A stretch of 7,568 nucleotides of DNA from Sulfuricurvum sp. (GCA_030679635.1 JAUXSZ010000230.1:1-7568); one strand, 5' to 3'; numbered from the stretch's first letter, positions 1-7,329 are shown. Made by a program: numbers and translations. The notes: generated from the letters alone by a model not told the origin.

Positions 1-330
1 CATTTTAGAAAGGCGATCTAATACTTTTTTAGCCTCTTCGGGCCCCAATGCTTTGTACAAAATTTCACGTGCATACTCCAACCCGCCACTGTTTAGATAC
101 TGATTGGATTGGATAATGGCATAAAATTCTTCGAGGACTGCGGCCCCAATATTTTTTTCAATAGAGCGATTCATGGCTATGTATTTGGAGATTTCTGTAA
201 TTGACTCTACACTCATGCGTGCAAACAGTTCTGCTGTGCTATTTTCTCCAAGCTGAATTAACAAGATAGCCACTTTTTGTGCCATACTCATCTCATCAAA
301 ATGGGTTTGCTGCGCTTGATTCAACGTCAT
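1..330 (-). CDS. fliG: FliG, flagellar motor switch protein (N-terminal part, cut by window edge)
   Basis: The first 110 codons of FliG are present; the remaining two thirds or so (family length about 340 residues) lie beyond position 1. FliG is the rotor protein of the flagellar motor: its N-terminal domain attaches to the FliF MS ring and its C-terminal domain meets the stator. The visible part is the helical FliG-N domain, with the family-like stretch MAQKVAILLIQLGENSTAELF near the start, followed by acidic, helix-rich sequence ending at LDRLSKM. Start: ATG at 330-328, preceded by AGGA with a 6-base spacer. The gene begins 19 bp after the fliF stop on the same strand, so the two are almost certainly co-transcribed. 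That fits their 1:1 docking in the basal body. The identification rests on both the sequence and the adjacent fliF. The torque-generating half cannot be assessed here. Confidence 0.93.
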   Translation of the reverse strand, partial: MTLNQAQQTHFDEMSMAQKVAILLIQLGENSTAELFARMSVESITEISKYIAMNRSIEKNIGAAVLEEFYAIIQSNQYLNSGGLEYAREILYKALGPEEAKKVLDRLSKM

Positions 331-349
331 ATTTTTTCCTATCCCTCTA

Positions 350-2059
350 TTAACTTCGACCCGAACCTGATTCTTCATTAATTAATGTCTGAATCAAAGA
401 GGCAATCTCTTCAGGACGTTCTTCCGTAATTTCACGTATTTTTTCAAGTACCACTTCGTATTTTAGATCATCTTCGTTAAAGCTGTCGCCAATTCCAAGC
501 TGACCTTCCACTTTTTTTCGCATCTGCTGGACTTTCTCAATCAAATCTTCATCCTCATCCTCAGAAATATCCAATACAGGCCGCTCAAACTCCTCTTCTT
601 CTCTACTAAATTCCAACATACGATCAGCAAACGGAAGAATGACTTTTTTATACGCAACAAATAAGATTATACCCACTAGGAGATATTTTAAAGCCGGCAT
701 CGCGGGCTTTATGTAAGTACTGAAAAATTCTGATGTTTTCGACGCTGCGTTCTGAGGTGAAAGGGCATTTTTGGTATTTTGAAATTCAAAATTACGAACC
801 GTTACCAAATCTCCTCGTTGGTCATCAACCCCAATCGATTGTTTTACGAGAGAAGTAATGGCATCTATTTGCGTTTGATCCAAGGCAACATAAGAAACCT
901 CTTCCCCTACTAAACCATTCGTCTCTTTTTTCAGCTCATATTTACCGTCAACAACAACCGCAGCCGTTATTCTCTTGATTCGTGCAAACTCCATCTTAGT
1001 GGTTGATACTGTTTTTGAAATTTCATAGTTAGTGGTTCCTTGAGTTTTTTCGTATTTCTCCCCACCACCTTGTGCATTTAACCCCTCAACCGGACCAATA
1101 TTACTCACAGCACCGGGAACACCCCCGACTTGCGGAGGCGTTTGTCCATCGCGTTTTTCCTCTAATGTTTGCTCGCTTCGAACGACATTCTCAGGATCAT
1201 ATTTTTCGGACGTTGAGCTCTGTTCAGAAAAATCGTACTCAATCGTTACTTTTGCAACAACACGATCTTTCCCCCCGATAAAAGGAGAGAGGACATTCAC
1301 GATTTTATCTTCTTGCTTCTTTTCTTCCCTCGTCTTGTACTGCTGCTGCATCTGGGAAAGCTCTCCCATCATAGCATCTGCATCATTATCCCCTAAACTT
1401 TCCCCATCAGAATTAATCAAAGTGACATTTTCCAACGTGAGCTTTGGAACAGCCGAAGCTACCAGCTTTTTAATCCCGCGGATCTGTTTCGCAGTCAGTT
1501 TACGATCCGCATACAATTGAACCATAACCGAAGCGGATGGGGGAACGGCTTCAGAGACGAAAAGCGTCTCTTTGGGAAGCGCCAAAGAGACGCTTGATTT
1601 CTCAACAGGAGCCAACGAATCGATGGAGCGTGCCAATTCTCCCTCAAGTGCACGTCTAAACTTAACCTCTTGGTCAAAATTAGTCGCCCCGAATTCCTGC
1701 TTATCAAACAGTTCAAAGCCGACATGCCCCTCTTTGGGAATTCCCATAGAAGCAATCATAATACGTTCTTTGTAAACAACCTCTTTGGGTACTTCAATGA
1801 CATTATCGCGCGGAATACGGTAAGGAATTTTATCTTTTTCGAGTTGCTGAACAATTTGAGCTGCATCTTGAGGGGTTAACGATTCAAAAAGAACTTGATA
1901 CCCCTCTTCACTCCCCTCTTTTGGATCACTAGTAAAGAGAACCAAAAAAAGAAGAAATCCAACAATTGCTGCTACTGCTACGCCAATAATAGTTTTTTGT
2001 GCTTGCGTCAACTTTCCAAATAAGACGACAAGTTGCGAAAATAAAGCCTTAAAATCCAT
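350..2059 (-). CDS. fliF: FliF, flagellar MS-ring protein
   Basis: A complete 569-residue FliF, close to the usual 550-570. It is the inner-membrane protein that oligomerises into the MS ring, on which the export gate, rod and C ring are built. One membrane helix lies at about 23-44 and a second at about 456-475. Between them is the large periplasmic part: ring-building motifs at about 50-115 (GYQVLFESLTPQDAAQIVQQL), about 120-220 (LALPKETLFV at 159-168, then PSASVMVQLYAD) and about 225-430. The last contains the beta-collar insertion (DRVVAKVTIEYDFSEQ at 265-280, then the Gly-rich GGVPGAVSNIGP). The cytoplasmic tail has a very acidic segment (about 486-506) and ends in a helical region (533-563) matching the FliG-binding tail of FliF. 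Start: ATG at 2059-2057 with AGG 5 bases upstream. It follows hisC after 17 bp, precedes fliG by 19 bp, and contains an unusual inverted repeat at 1562-1595. Confidence 0.97.
   Translation of the reverse strand: MDFKALFSQLVVLFGKLTQAQKTIIGVAVAAIVGFLLFLVLFTSDPKEGSEEGYQVLFESLTPQDAAQIVQQLEKDKIPYRIPRDNVIEVPKEVVYKERIMIASMGIPKEGHVGFELFDKQEFGATNFDQEVKFRRALEGELARSIDSLAPVEKSSVSLALPKETLFVSEAVPPSASVMVQLYADRKLTAKQIRGIKKLVASAVPKLTLENVTLINSDGESLGDNDADAMMGELSQMQQQYKTREEKKQEDKIVNVLSPFIGGKDRVVAKVTIEYDFSEQSSTSEKYDPENVVRSEQTLEEKRDGQTPPQVGGVPGAVSNIGPVEGLNAQGGGEKYEKTQGTTNYEISKTVSTTKMEFARIKRITAAVVVDGKYELKKETNGLVGEEVSYVALDQTQIDAITSLVKQSIGVDDQRGDLVTVRNFEFQNTKNALSPQNAASKTSEFFSTYIKPAMPALKYLLVGIILFVAYKKVILPFADRMLEFSREEEEFERPVLDISEDEDEDLIEKVQQMRKKVEGQLGIGDSFNEDDLKYEVVLEKIREITEERPEEIASLIQTLINEESGSGRS
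1562..1595. repeat. Perfect 14-bp inverted repeat inside fliF
   Basis: The arm AAGCGTCTCTTTGG (1562-1575) and its exact reverse complement CCAAAGAGACGCTT (1582-1595) flank a 6-base loop (1576-1581). In fliF mRNA this would fold into a 14-bp hairpin over codons 155-166, which encode the conserved SSVSLALPKETL segment. Four U residues begin within the descending arm and run just past it, too few and too early for a convincing terminator. A third copy of the 7-mer AGAGACG at 1553-1559 can pair instead with 1565-1571 (5-base loop), giving a second, mutually exclusive hairpin. The repeat is directly visible; any function is unknown. Confidence 0.9.
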
Positions 2060-2075
2060 TGGTACCTAAATAATT

Positions 2076-2081
2076 ATTATA
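2076..2081 (-). promoter_or_regulatory. Possible -10 element upstream of fliF
   Basis: TATAAT read on the minus strand, overlapping the last sense codon and TAA stop of hisC and ending 16 bases before the fliF ATG. No good -35 hexamer is present about 17 bases upstream (CTTCGA there), although Campylobacterota sigma-70 promoters often lack one. The region is AT-rich and palindromic (2074-2085), so the match may be chance. If real, the leader would be only about 10 bases, barely covering the ribosome binding site. It would let the flagellar genes be expressed apart from the amino acid genes. Confidence 0.22.
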
Positions 2082-3171
2082 ATAACGGCTCTGAGAGCTC
2101 GAAGAATCGACTATTTTGTACTTCCGTACCAATCGTCACACGGATCGCATTCAATCCATAACTGCTTAAATCACGTATAATCATACCCTTTTTTAACAAT
2201 GCTTGCGCTATTTGAGATGAATTTTTTTCTTCAGGAAGCGATAATGTGACAAAATTCGTATAACTGTCAATTAATTGAATCCCTTTTAGCTTAGCAAACG
2301 CTTCATACCGCTTCATCTCTTTAAAATTATCAACGATACATCCCGCTACAAAGGGCTCGTCTTCCAGTGCTACGGAGGCTGCCTCAAGCGACAACGTCGT
2401 AATGTTAAACGGGGGACGTACTTTGTAGAGTGCTTTAATAATAGACGCGCGCGCAATCCCATATCCAACACGCATTCCGCCAAGGCCATACGCTTTTGAA
2501 AAGGTCCCTAGAAAAAGGACGTTCTCGAATTTTTGAATTAATTCTCGAGGCTCTACCGCTTTGGAAGGGTCTTTAAAACGGGCATACTCCATGTAGGCTC
2601 CGTCCACAATAACTAAAGTATCGTTGTCCACTTTCTCAATAAAAGAGAGCATCGCATCTGCATCGATCGCATCCCCTGTCGGATTATTCGGGGTACACAG
2701 AAAGATAATGGACGGTTTATGTTCGCAATAGAGGGTATAAAACTCATCCATATCGTGTTCACGCGAAGCCGTACGGACAATCACGGCCCCGACTTGTTTC
2801 GCATAAATTTCATACATGGCGAACGTGACACTGTTCATCAGCACTTTTGAACCATTATGCGCTTTAGCGTGTATCGCGAATTCGATGACCTGGTCGCTTC
2901 CTGCACCAATCACCATTTCATCAGAACCAATGCCGTATTTTTGACCCAATGCGTTTTTCAACTTCACCATCGAATCATCCGGATACAAAGACATGTTGTC
3001 AATAATTTCACGAACAGCATCTTTGACTTTAGGAGAACACCCAAAAGGATTTTCATTACTCGCCAATTTTACAATTTGATCTTTATCAATACCGTATTCA
3101 CGGACTACCAGTTCAATGGGCTTACCCGCCTCATAGCTTGTAATGGTCTTTAATGCACTGTTGAATTTCAT
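2077..3171 (-). CDS. hisC: Histidinol-phosphate aminotransferase (possibly also aromatic aminotransferase)
   Basis: A complete 364-residue PLP-dependent aminotransferase of the HisC family (usual length 350-370). HisC converts imidazole acetol-phosphate and glutamate to histidinol-phosphate and 2-oxoglutarate in histidine synthesis, in the cytoplasm. Visible landmarks are SNENPFG at 38-44, the cofactor-binding GAGSDQVIE at 89-97, CTPNNPTG at 159-166, D190 in VIVDGAYMEY, the lysine K226 in FSKAYGLGGMRVGYG that forms the Schiff base, R234 in the same motif, and a C-terminal Arg (R344, IRVTIGT) in the place that binds the substrate carboxylate. Its ATG overlaps the pheA stop as ATGA, with a strong GGGAG four bases ahead, so translation is coupled to pheA. 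Lying next to pheA and away from visible his genes, it may also transaminate phenylpyruvate or a related aromatic keto acid. That is inference; the family call is firm. Confidence 0.93.
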   Translation of the reverse strand: MKFNSALKTITSYEAGKPIELVVREYGIDKDQIVKLASNENPFGCSPKVKDAVREIIDNMSLYPDDSMVKLKNALGQKYGIGSDEMVIGAGSDQVIEFAIHAKAHNGSKVLMNSVTFAMYEIYAKQVGAVIVRTASREHDMDEFYTLYCEHKPSIIFLCTPNNPTGDAIDADAMLSFIEKVDNDTLVIVDGAYMEYARFKDPSKAVEPRELIQKFENVLFLGTFSKAYGLGGMRVGYGIARASIIKALYKVRPPFNITTLSLEAASVALEDEPFVAGCIVDNFKEMKRYEAFAKLKGIQLIDSYTNFVTLSLPEEKNSSQIAQALLKKGMIIRDLSSYGLNAIRVTIGTEVQNSRFFELSEPLL

Positions 3172-4250
3172 AGTTCTCCCTTTACGTAGCTTCCTAGCCA
3201 GGTTACTTCATCCGCATGTTTTTCAAGTAATTTTTGGACTCTTGGCTCATCAATATGACCAAAGAAGTCAATAAAAAACCAATACTCAAAACCATCATTT
3301 TCTCTTGAAGGGCGGCTCTCTATTTTACTGAGATTAATATCCGCCCCATTGAAATCTTCCAAAAAGTGGACCAAGGCCCCTGCTTTTTGTGCATCTTTTA
3401 GGCGTACTAGAATGGATGTTTTATCTTCTCCGCTAGGGGCATTTTTAAAATCACTGAGAATAAAAAAGCGAGTTGCATTGTTATGCGCGTCTTCGATATT
3501 TTCAAACAGAGTCGGTACTCCATACAGTTTTGCAGCGATGTGAGAACAAATGGCTGCCGCTTCTGGATCTTTGGAGGCCAGAACAGCAGCTTTGGCCGTT
3601 GATTCAACGGGGATATGCTCCATCCGCTCCAAACCATGTTCCATCAAAAACTCGCGGCACTGACCGAACCCTTTATCTTTTGAATAAATTCTTTTGATCT
3701 GATGAAGCTTTTCTGCTTTGGTTGCAAACGCCATATGAATCGGCATGTACACTTCTGCCACGATTTTAACGTTCCCTTTACCGAGCAGGTCAAGCGTCTC
3801 TCCTACAACCCCATCGCGGCTATTTTCGATCGGAACCACACCAAATTTGGCACGTCCCGCTTCGAGTGTTTTAAATACCGCTTCTATCGAACCCAACGAA
3901 AGATAATCACTCATCGCACCAAAGCGTGACTCGGCCGCTTGATGGGTAAAACTTCCCTCTGGCCCTAGATATGCGATACGCTCCGGCAATTCCAAGTTTC
4001 GGGCAACGGCAAAAATTTCTAAAAAGATGGCTTCAATCGCAGGACGATTCAATAAACCGCCGGTTTCACGGCTTAACTGGTTCAACCGATCGATAATCGA
4101 TTTTTCCCGCTCAGGACGGTAAATAGCCCCCTTGCTTTCGTGTTTGATCTCACCTACCCGTTGGACGACTTCCATCCGACGATTCAGCAATACAATCATC
4201 TCGTTGTCCAAGGCATCTATACGACTTCGGCATTCTTCTAGTGTATTCAT
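3168..4250 (-). CDS. pheA: Bifunctional chorismate mutase / prephenate dehydratase (P-protein)
   Basis: A complete 360-residue P-protein that turns chorismate into prephenate and then phenylpyruvate, the committed branch to phenylalanine. The order of domains is clear. An AroQ-type helical chorismate mutase occupies about 1-88 (CRSRIDALDNEMIVLLNRRMEVVQ); R8, R25 and K36 fall where chorismate-binding residues are expected. Prephenate dehydratase covers about 91-268, starting IAYLGPEGSFTHQAA and carrying the VVPIENSRDGVVGETLDLL stretch and the catalytic-site signature NNATRFFIL (T260-R261-F262). An ACT domain follows at about 278-355 with GALV (291-294) and ESRPS (311-315), the motifs that bind phenylalanine in feedback-inhibited enzymes. 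Feedback control by phenylalanine is therefore likely. The layout resembles the Pseudomonas-type P-protein. The ATG has GGAG five bases upstream and overlaps the HAD gene stop (ATGA); its own stop overlaps the hisC start in the same way. Confidence 0.96.
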   Translation of the reverse strand: MNTLEECRSRIDALDNEMIVLLNRRMEVVQRVGEIKHESKGAIYRPEREKSIIDRLNQLSRETGGLLNRPAIEAIFLEIFAVARNLELPERIAYLGPEGSFTHQAAESRFGAMSDYLSLGSIEAVFKTLEAGRAKFGVVPIENSRDGVVGETLDLLGKGNVKIVAEVYMPIHMAFATKAEKLHQIKRIYSKDKGFGQCREFLMEHGLERMEHIPVESTAKAAVLASKDPEAAAICSHIAAKLYGVPTLFENIEDAHNNATRFFILSDFKNAPSGEDKTSILVRLKDAQKAGALVHFLEDFNGADINLSKIESRPSRENDGFEYWFFIDFFGHIDEPRVQKLLEKHADEVTWLGSYVKGEL

Positions 4251-5026
4251 AAATTCTCCAATACCTCTTGCATATCCGCGTACACGGCATAAGGCTGTTC
4301 ATCTGCCCCTAACTTGGGCAATATCTCTGCAGCAAAACGGTATTTGCCGCTTAAGACAAATACTCCCCTCATCCCCAAAGCCTGCGCACCGATGAGATCA
4401 CCCTTCATATCATCGCTGATAATCGTGATGTCGCTAAAATTCACATTCGCCTGCTGTTGTCCCAATCGATTCAGCGCCTCCGTAAAAAAAGCGGTACTCG
4501 GTTTTCCGACCACCGTATAGGGGCAAGAGGTTGCCGATTCCAACATTTTCAAAATGGCACCTACTCCAGGATACCGCTTGTGATTTTTGACATACAATGA
4601 CGTTTCATGCATTCCGATCAATCGTGCACCTGAAAGGATGAATTCAATCATCTGTGCATACTCATCGGCATTAAAATCTTCTTTGATGGCTACCAAAACC
4701 GCATTAGGGCTTACATAGTCAAGCGTGTACCCTTGTAAAACCAATACCTCTAAAAACGGTTTAGAACCATAAGCCGCAATCTTGTCACCCACATGCATGT
4801 GATTTTTCAACACCATCAGAGGATCCAAGTAATGACTTTGCGGAATATTCAATCCTACCATATTGAGATAGTTCAGAAATTCATCACTCGGATATTTCGT
4901 ACTGTTCGTAATGACCATATAAGGAATATTCGACGCATTTAGATGATCGATGAATTCAACGGCACCGCGAATGGGTCGTTTGCCATTATCATCAATCAAA
5001 GTGCCCTGTACGTCGATAAAAAACAT
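4247..5026 (-). CDS. HAD-superfamily protein, NagD-like (C2A cap), with atypical DVQGT motif
   Basis: A complete 259-residue protein of the HAD superfamily, NagD-like class IIA by length and motif spacing. Motif I is FFIDVQGTLIDD: nucleophile D5 is present, but the usual acid/base Asp two residues on is Q7. Motif II is ITNST (39-43), motif III the lysine K175 in VVGKPS, and motif IV ISDDMKGDLIGAQALGM with D205, D206 and D210 for Mg2+. The cap domain lies between, about 70-170. Typical NagD relatives dephosphorylate small phosphorylated metabolites. With Q7 the phospho-enzyme could form, but hydrolysis may be slow or altered, so the activity and substrate cannot be named. LHPP/HDHD2-type relatives, as I recall, have Ser at this place. 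The ATG shares one base with the lysA stop (TAATG) and has only a weak GAG upstream, suggesting coupling to lysA. Its place between lysA and pheA matches Cj0315 of C. jejuni by memory of gene order. Confidence 0.85.
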   Translation of the reverse strand: MFFIDVQGTLIDDNGKRPIRGAVEFIDHLNASNIPYMVITNSTKYPSDEFLNYLNMVGLNIPQSHYLDPLMVLKNHMHVGDKIAAYGSKPFLEVLVLQGYTLDYVSPNAVLVAIKEDFNADEYAQMIEFILSGARLIGMHETSLYVKNHKRYPGVGAILKMLESATSCPYTVVGKPSTAFFTEALNRLGQQQANVNFSDITIISDDMKGDLIGAQALGMRGVFVLSGKYRFAAEILPKLGADEQPYAVYADMQEVLENL

Positions 5027-6228
5027 TAGAGATACTCACGCTCTAATGCAATCAAATCTTCAAAACTTTCACGTTGACGGATCAGACGGGCTTCTCCGTT
5101 CTCAACTGCTACTTCAGCCGAACGTCCACGCGTATTGTAATTGCTGCCCATACCAAAACCGTATGCCCCAGCGCTGTGCACCACCAACAGATCATTGTGC
5201 TCCATGGCAGGGAGAGGATAGTTCTTCGCTAAAAAATCACCGCTTTCACAGACAGGCCCCACAACATCGACAGGTGTCGCCTCTCCTGTTTTATTGACCG
5301 CTTCAATCCGATGATACGCGTTGTACAAGCTTGGGCGAATCAAATCGTTCATCGCACCATCCACAACCACAAAACGTTTTGCTCCGTTTTGCTTTTCATA
5401 AAGGACTTTCGTCAAAAAATATCCGGCATTGGCCGTTAAAAATCGTCCCGGTTCACAGATGATCGTCACATCGATCCCTTTGAGCGCCGCAAGGATTGCT
5501 TGTGCATAATCATAGGGGGTGATGGTCACTTCATCGTCATAGCGGACACCCAATCCTCCCCCAATATCAAAAAATTTCAAATCAATATCGATGGTCTGCA
5601 ACGAGCGCAATAAATCGGCCACAATAACCGCTGCTTCATAAATCGGTTCCAACTGCGTGAGCTGGCTCCCTATATGAAAATGGATCCCTACGGGATCAAG
5701 ATTATCCGAATTTTTCGCCTGAATGTACATTCGTTTGGCCGAATTGATTTCAACCCCAAATTTATTATCATGCAAACCGGTAGAGATATAGGGGTGCGTC
5801 TGTGGATCGATATTCGGATTAACACGGATACTGATACGAGCCTTTACCTTCAGCTCTCGGGCAATTGCTTCAACTCTCGACAACTCCCCTTCGCTCTCCA
5901 CATTGATATAGAGGATATCACTCTCAATCGCTTCACGTATTTCGTCATCGCGTTTTCCGACACCGCTAAAAATAACACAATATTTCGGGACGCCCGCCAT
6001 CAATGCGCGACGTACCTCACCGATCGAAACACAATCAGCGCCCGAACCCTGTGCGGCAAAATGTTTGATAACGCTCAAATTTGAGTTGGCTTTAACGGCA
6101 TAGGCAAGAATCGATTTTCTTCCGCGAAATGCTTCTTTTAGAGCGTCAAACTGCTCTTTCATCGCATCAAAATCATAAACATACAAAGGGGTTCCGTAGG
6201 TTTGTGCCAAAGCTTTAAATTGGATCAC
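5026..6228 (-). CDS. lysA: Diaminopimelate decarboxylase
   Basis: A complete 400-residue fold-III PLP decarboxylase that converts meso-diaminopimelate to L-lysine and CO2, the last step of lysine synthesis. It also sets the balance between lysine and the peptidoglycan precursor. K46 in LAYAVKANSN is the PLP lysine; HFHIGSQ (183-189), the phosphate-binding DIGGGLG (221-227), CEPGR (258-262), the substrate-side RPSLY (298-302), the intersubunit catalytic CESGD (327-331) and SAGAYG (352-357) are all in the expected order. The start is GTG at 6228-6226, not ATG. An in-frame TAA, the lptG stop, lies two codons upstream, so no earlier start is possible, and the next in-frame ATG (M23) would cut off the first strand. 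AAAAAGG, 7 bases ahead, is its ribosome binding site. Its stop shares a base with the HAD gene's ATG. Confidence 0.97.
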   Translation of the reverse strand: MIQFKALAQTYGTPLYVYDFDAMKEQFDALKEAFRGRKSILAYAVKANSNLSVIKHFAAQGSGADCVSIGEVRRALMAGVPKYCVIFSGVGKRDDEIREAIESDILYINVESEGELSRVEAIARELKVKARISIRVNPNIDPQTHPYISTGLHDNKFGVEINSAKRMYIQAKNSDNLDPVGIHFHIGSQLTQLEPIYEAAVIVADLLRSLQTIDIDLKFFDIGGGLGVRYDDEVTITPYDYAQAILAALKGIDVTIICEPGRFLTANAGYFLTKVLYEKQNGAKRFVVVDGAMNDLIRPSLYNAYHRIEAVNKTGEATPVDVVGPVCESGDFLAKNYPLPAMEHNDLLVVHSAGAYGFGMGSNYNTRGRSAEVAVENGEARLIRQRESFEDLIALEREYL

Positions 6229-6231
6229 GTG

Positions 6232-7329
6232 TTAACCTTTTTGTGATAAATTTTTTTGCGATTTTATCTTAAATCGACTTAGACGTAGGGCCATTAATGC
6301 CCCAAGAAGTCCAATGGGGAACAATATCCCCACTTCAGGAGAAAGGGTCTTATTATTCGCCAACTCTCCACTCATAAATAATAATCCCCATACCATCAAG
6401 GTCCCCAATATCGCACCAAAGCTATAGAAGGAAAGATTGGCGAAACGTGATCCTGTCGGAGCATAGGTATATACTATAATAATGATCATCAAGGCAAACC
6501 ACGGAGTAACAAACGTTCGATACAAAGAACTTGTCACCTTTGAAAGATCAATATTTTGAGACGTCAGCAATTTTTTGGCATCCAGCGCATCCATAATGGT
6601 AAAATTTACCTTTCCATCATAGATCTGATCTAAAATTTTCGGGCGAAAGTTATGAAGCACTTGAATCGTTTCAGCATCTGCAATAACAATCCCTTTCGTC
6701 TTTAGATTCAACGTTGCGGGTGGACGTATTAAATGCGCCTTCTGTATGATCCAATAAGGATCTTGGTAGTAAGCCTCTTGTGCACTTAGCACCTCTTTAA
6801 GCGCCCTATTATCAAACGTAAAAATACGAATCGTATGCGCTTTTTGAGTCAATGGATCAAGGCTACCAAAATAAATATAATTCCCTTCATGCGTAAAAAA
6901 CAAATTGTTAGTAGGGGTTAATACCTGAGATGTTTCTCTCAAATTATCCGCATATTCATTCGCTCGAGCAAAAGACGTTGTATGTGCTAAGATATGGAGC
7001 GCAATCAAAATAACGGCAACCCAGAGAAAGGGGACTAAAACTTTGAGTCGTGAATATCCAAGAGCGTAAAAAGCGGTTAAGGCATTGGATCGGATCAACT
7101 CAACAATCGCCGCAATAAACGCAAAAACCAAAGAGATAGGCAACATCATATCAATAGCGTACAGCCACTTGTAAACCAAATAAATAATAAGCAAGTTAGC
7201 AGAAGGGGGAAGCTGGGAAGAATTGCCCATCAAATCAAAACCAACCATGAAAGCCGTCAGCGATATTAAGATGATCACACAGTAGCGAAGATACAAAAAC
7301 GATACCGTTTTAAAAAAAAGCATAGACAT
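6232..7329 (-). CDS. LptF/LptG (YjgP/YjgQ) family lipopolysaccharide-export permease, LptG-like
   Basis: A complete 365-residue inner-membrane protein with the LptF/LptG layout. Three helices lie at about 14-34, 55-79 and 97-117, then a periplasmic beta-rich domain at about 120-268 (NNLFFTHEGNYIYFGSLDP and following strands), then three more helices at about 272-290, 299-320 and 332-349, and a short basic cytoplasmic tail. LptF and LptG form the transmembrane pair that, with the LptB ATPase, extracts lipopolysaccharide from the inner membrane and feeds it to the LptC-A bridge. The region VELIRSNALTAFYALGYSRLKV (77-98) matches the family's cytoplasmic coupling segment. The stretch after helix 1 looks more like LptG than LptF, but the choice is tentative. 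The start could be ATG 7329 or ATG 7323 (M-S-M); the GGA at 7331-7329 is better spaced (5 bases) for 7323. A run of eight T follows at codons 4-6. It is 24 bp after pth and 3 bp before lysA. Confidence 0.88.
   Translation of the reverse strand: MSMLFFKTVSFLYLRYCVIILISLTAFMVGFDLMGNSSQLPPSANLLIIYLVYKWLYAIDMMLPISLVFAFIAAIVELIRSNALTAFYALGYSRLKVLVPFLWVAVILIALHILAHTTSFARANEYADNLRETSQVLTPTNNLFFTHEGNYIYFGSLDPLTQKAHTIRIFTFDNRALKEVLSAQEAYYQDPYWIIQKAHLIRPPATLNLKTKGIVIADAETIQVLHNFRPKILDQIYDGKVNFTIMDALDAKKLLTSQNIDLSKVTSSLYRTFVTPWFALMIIIIVYTYAPTGSRFANLSFYSFGAILGTLMVWGLLFMSGELANNKTLSPEVGILFPIGLLGALMALRLSRFKIKSQKNLSQKG
6236..6242 (-). promoter_or_regulatory. Ribosome binding site of lysA within the end of lptG
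   Basis: AAAAAGG read on the minus strand, spanning the last Gln, Lys and Gly codons of lptG and placed 7 bases before the GTG at 6228. It supports GTG as the real start of lysA and implies that ribosomes finishing lptG pass directly over the lysA initiation site. Confidence 0.6.

Noticed and set aside
512..518. A7 run in fliF mRNA resembling a slippery heptamer (CGA AAA AAA)
   Set aside because: No downstream stimulator was identified, and FliF has normal length and C-terminus without frameshifting; short A runs in Arg-Lys-Lys codons are common.
689..711. 7-bp inverted repeat TAAAGCC / GGCTTTA with a 9-base loop in fliF
   Set aside because: Short stem, no U-run, inside a coding region for the second membrane helix; repeats this size are expected by chance.
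2086..2098. GCTCTGAGAGC palindrome at the end of hisC considered as a terminator
   Set aside because: The usable stem is about 4 bp with a 3-base loop, and the AT stretch after it is not a T-run; it does not look like an intrinsic terminator.
2857..3153. 98-codon open frame on the plus strand opposite hisC
   Set aside because: Antisense to the conserved N-terminal part of HisC; the translation looks random.
4950..5297. 115-codon open frame on the plus strand across the HAD-lysA junction
   Set aside because: Antisense to two well-supported genes, low-complexity His/Pro/Gln-rich translation, no sign of coding.
5683..5697. 6-bp inverted repeat GATCCC / GGGATC with a 3-base loop in lysA
   Set aside because: Short and fully explained by the codons for the conserved DPVGIH stretch; no regulatory context.
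5674..6084. 136-codon open frame on the plus strand opposite lysA
   Set aside because: It lies wholly antisense to a lysA with every family motif; its translation shows no recognisable domain and it has no supporting context. A shadow frame.
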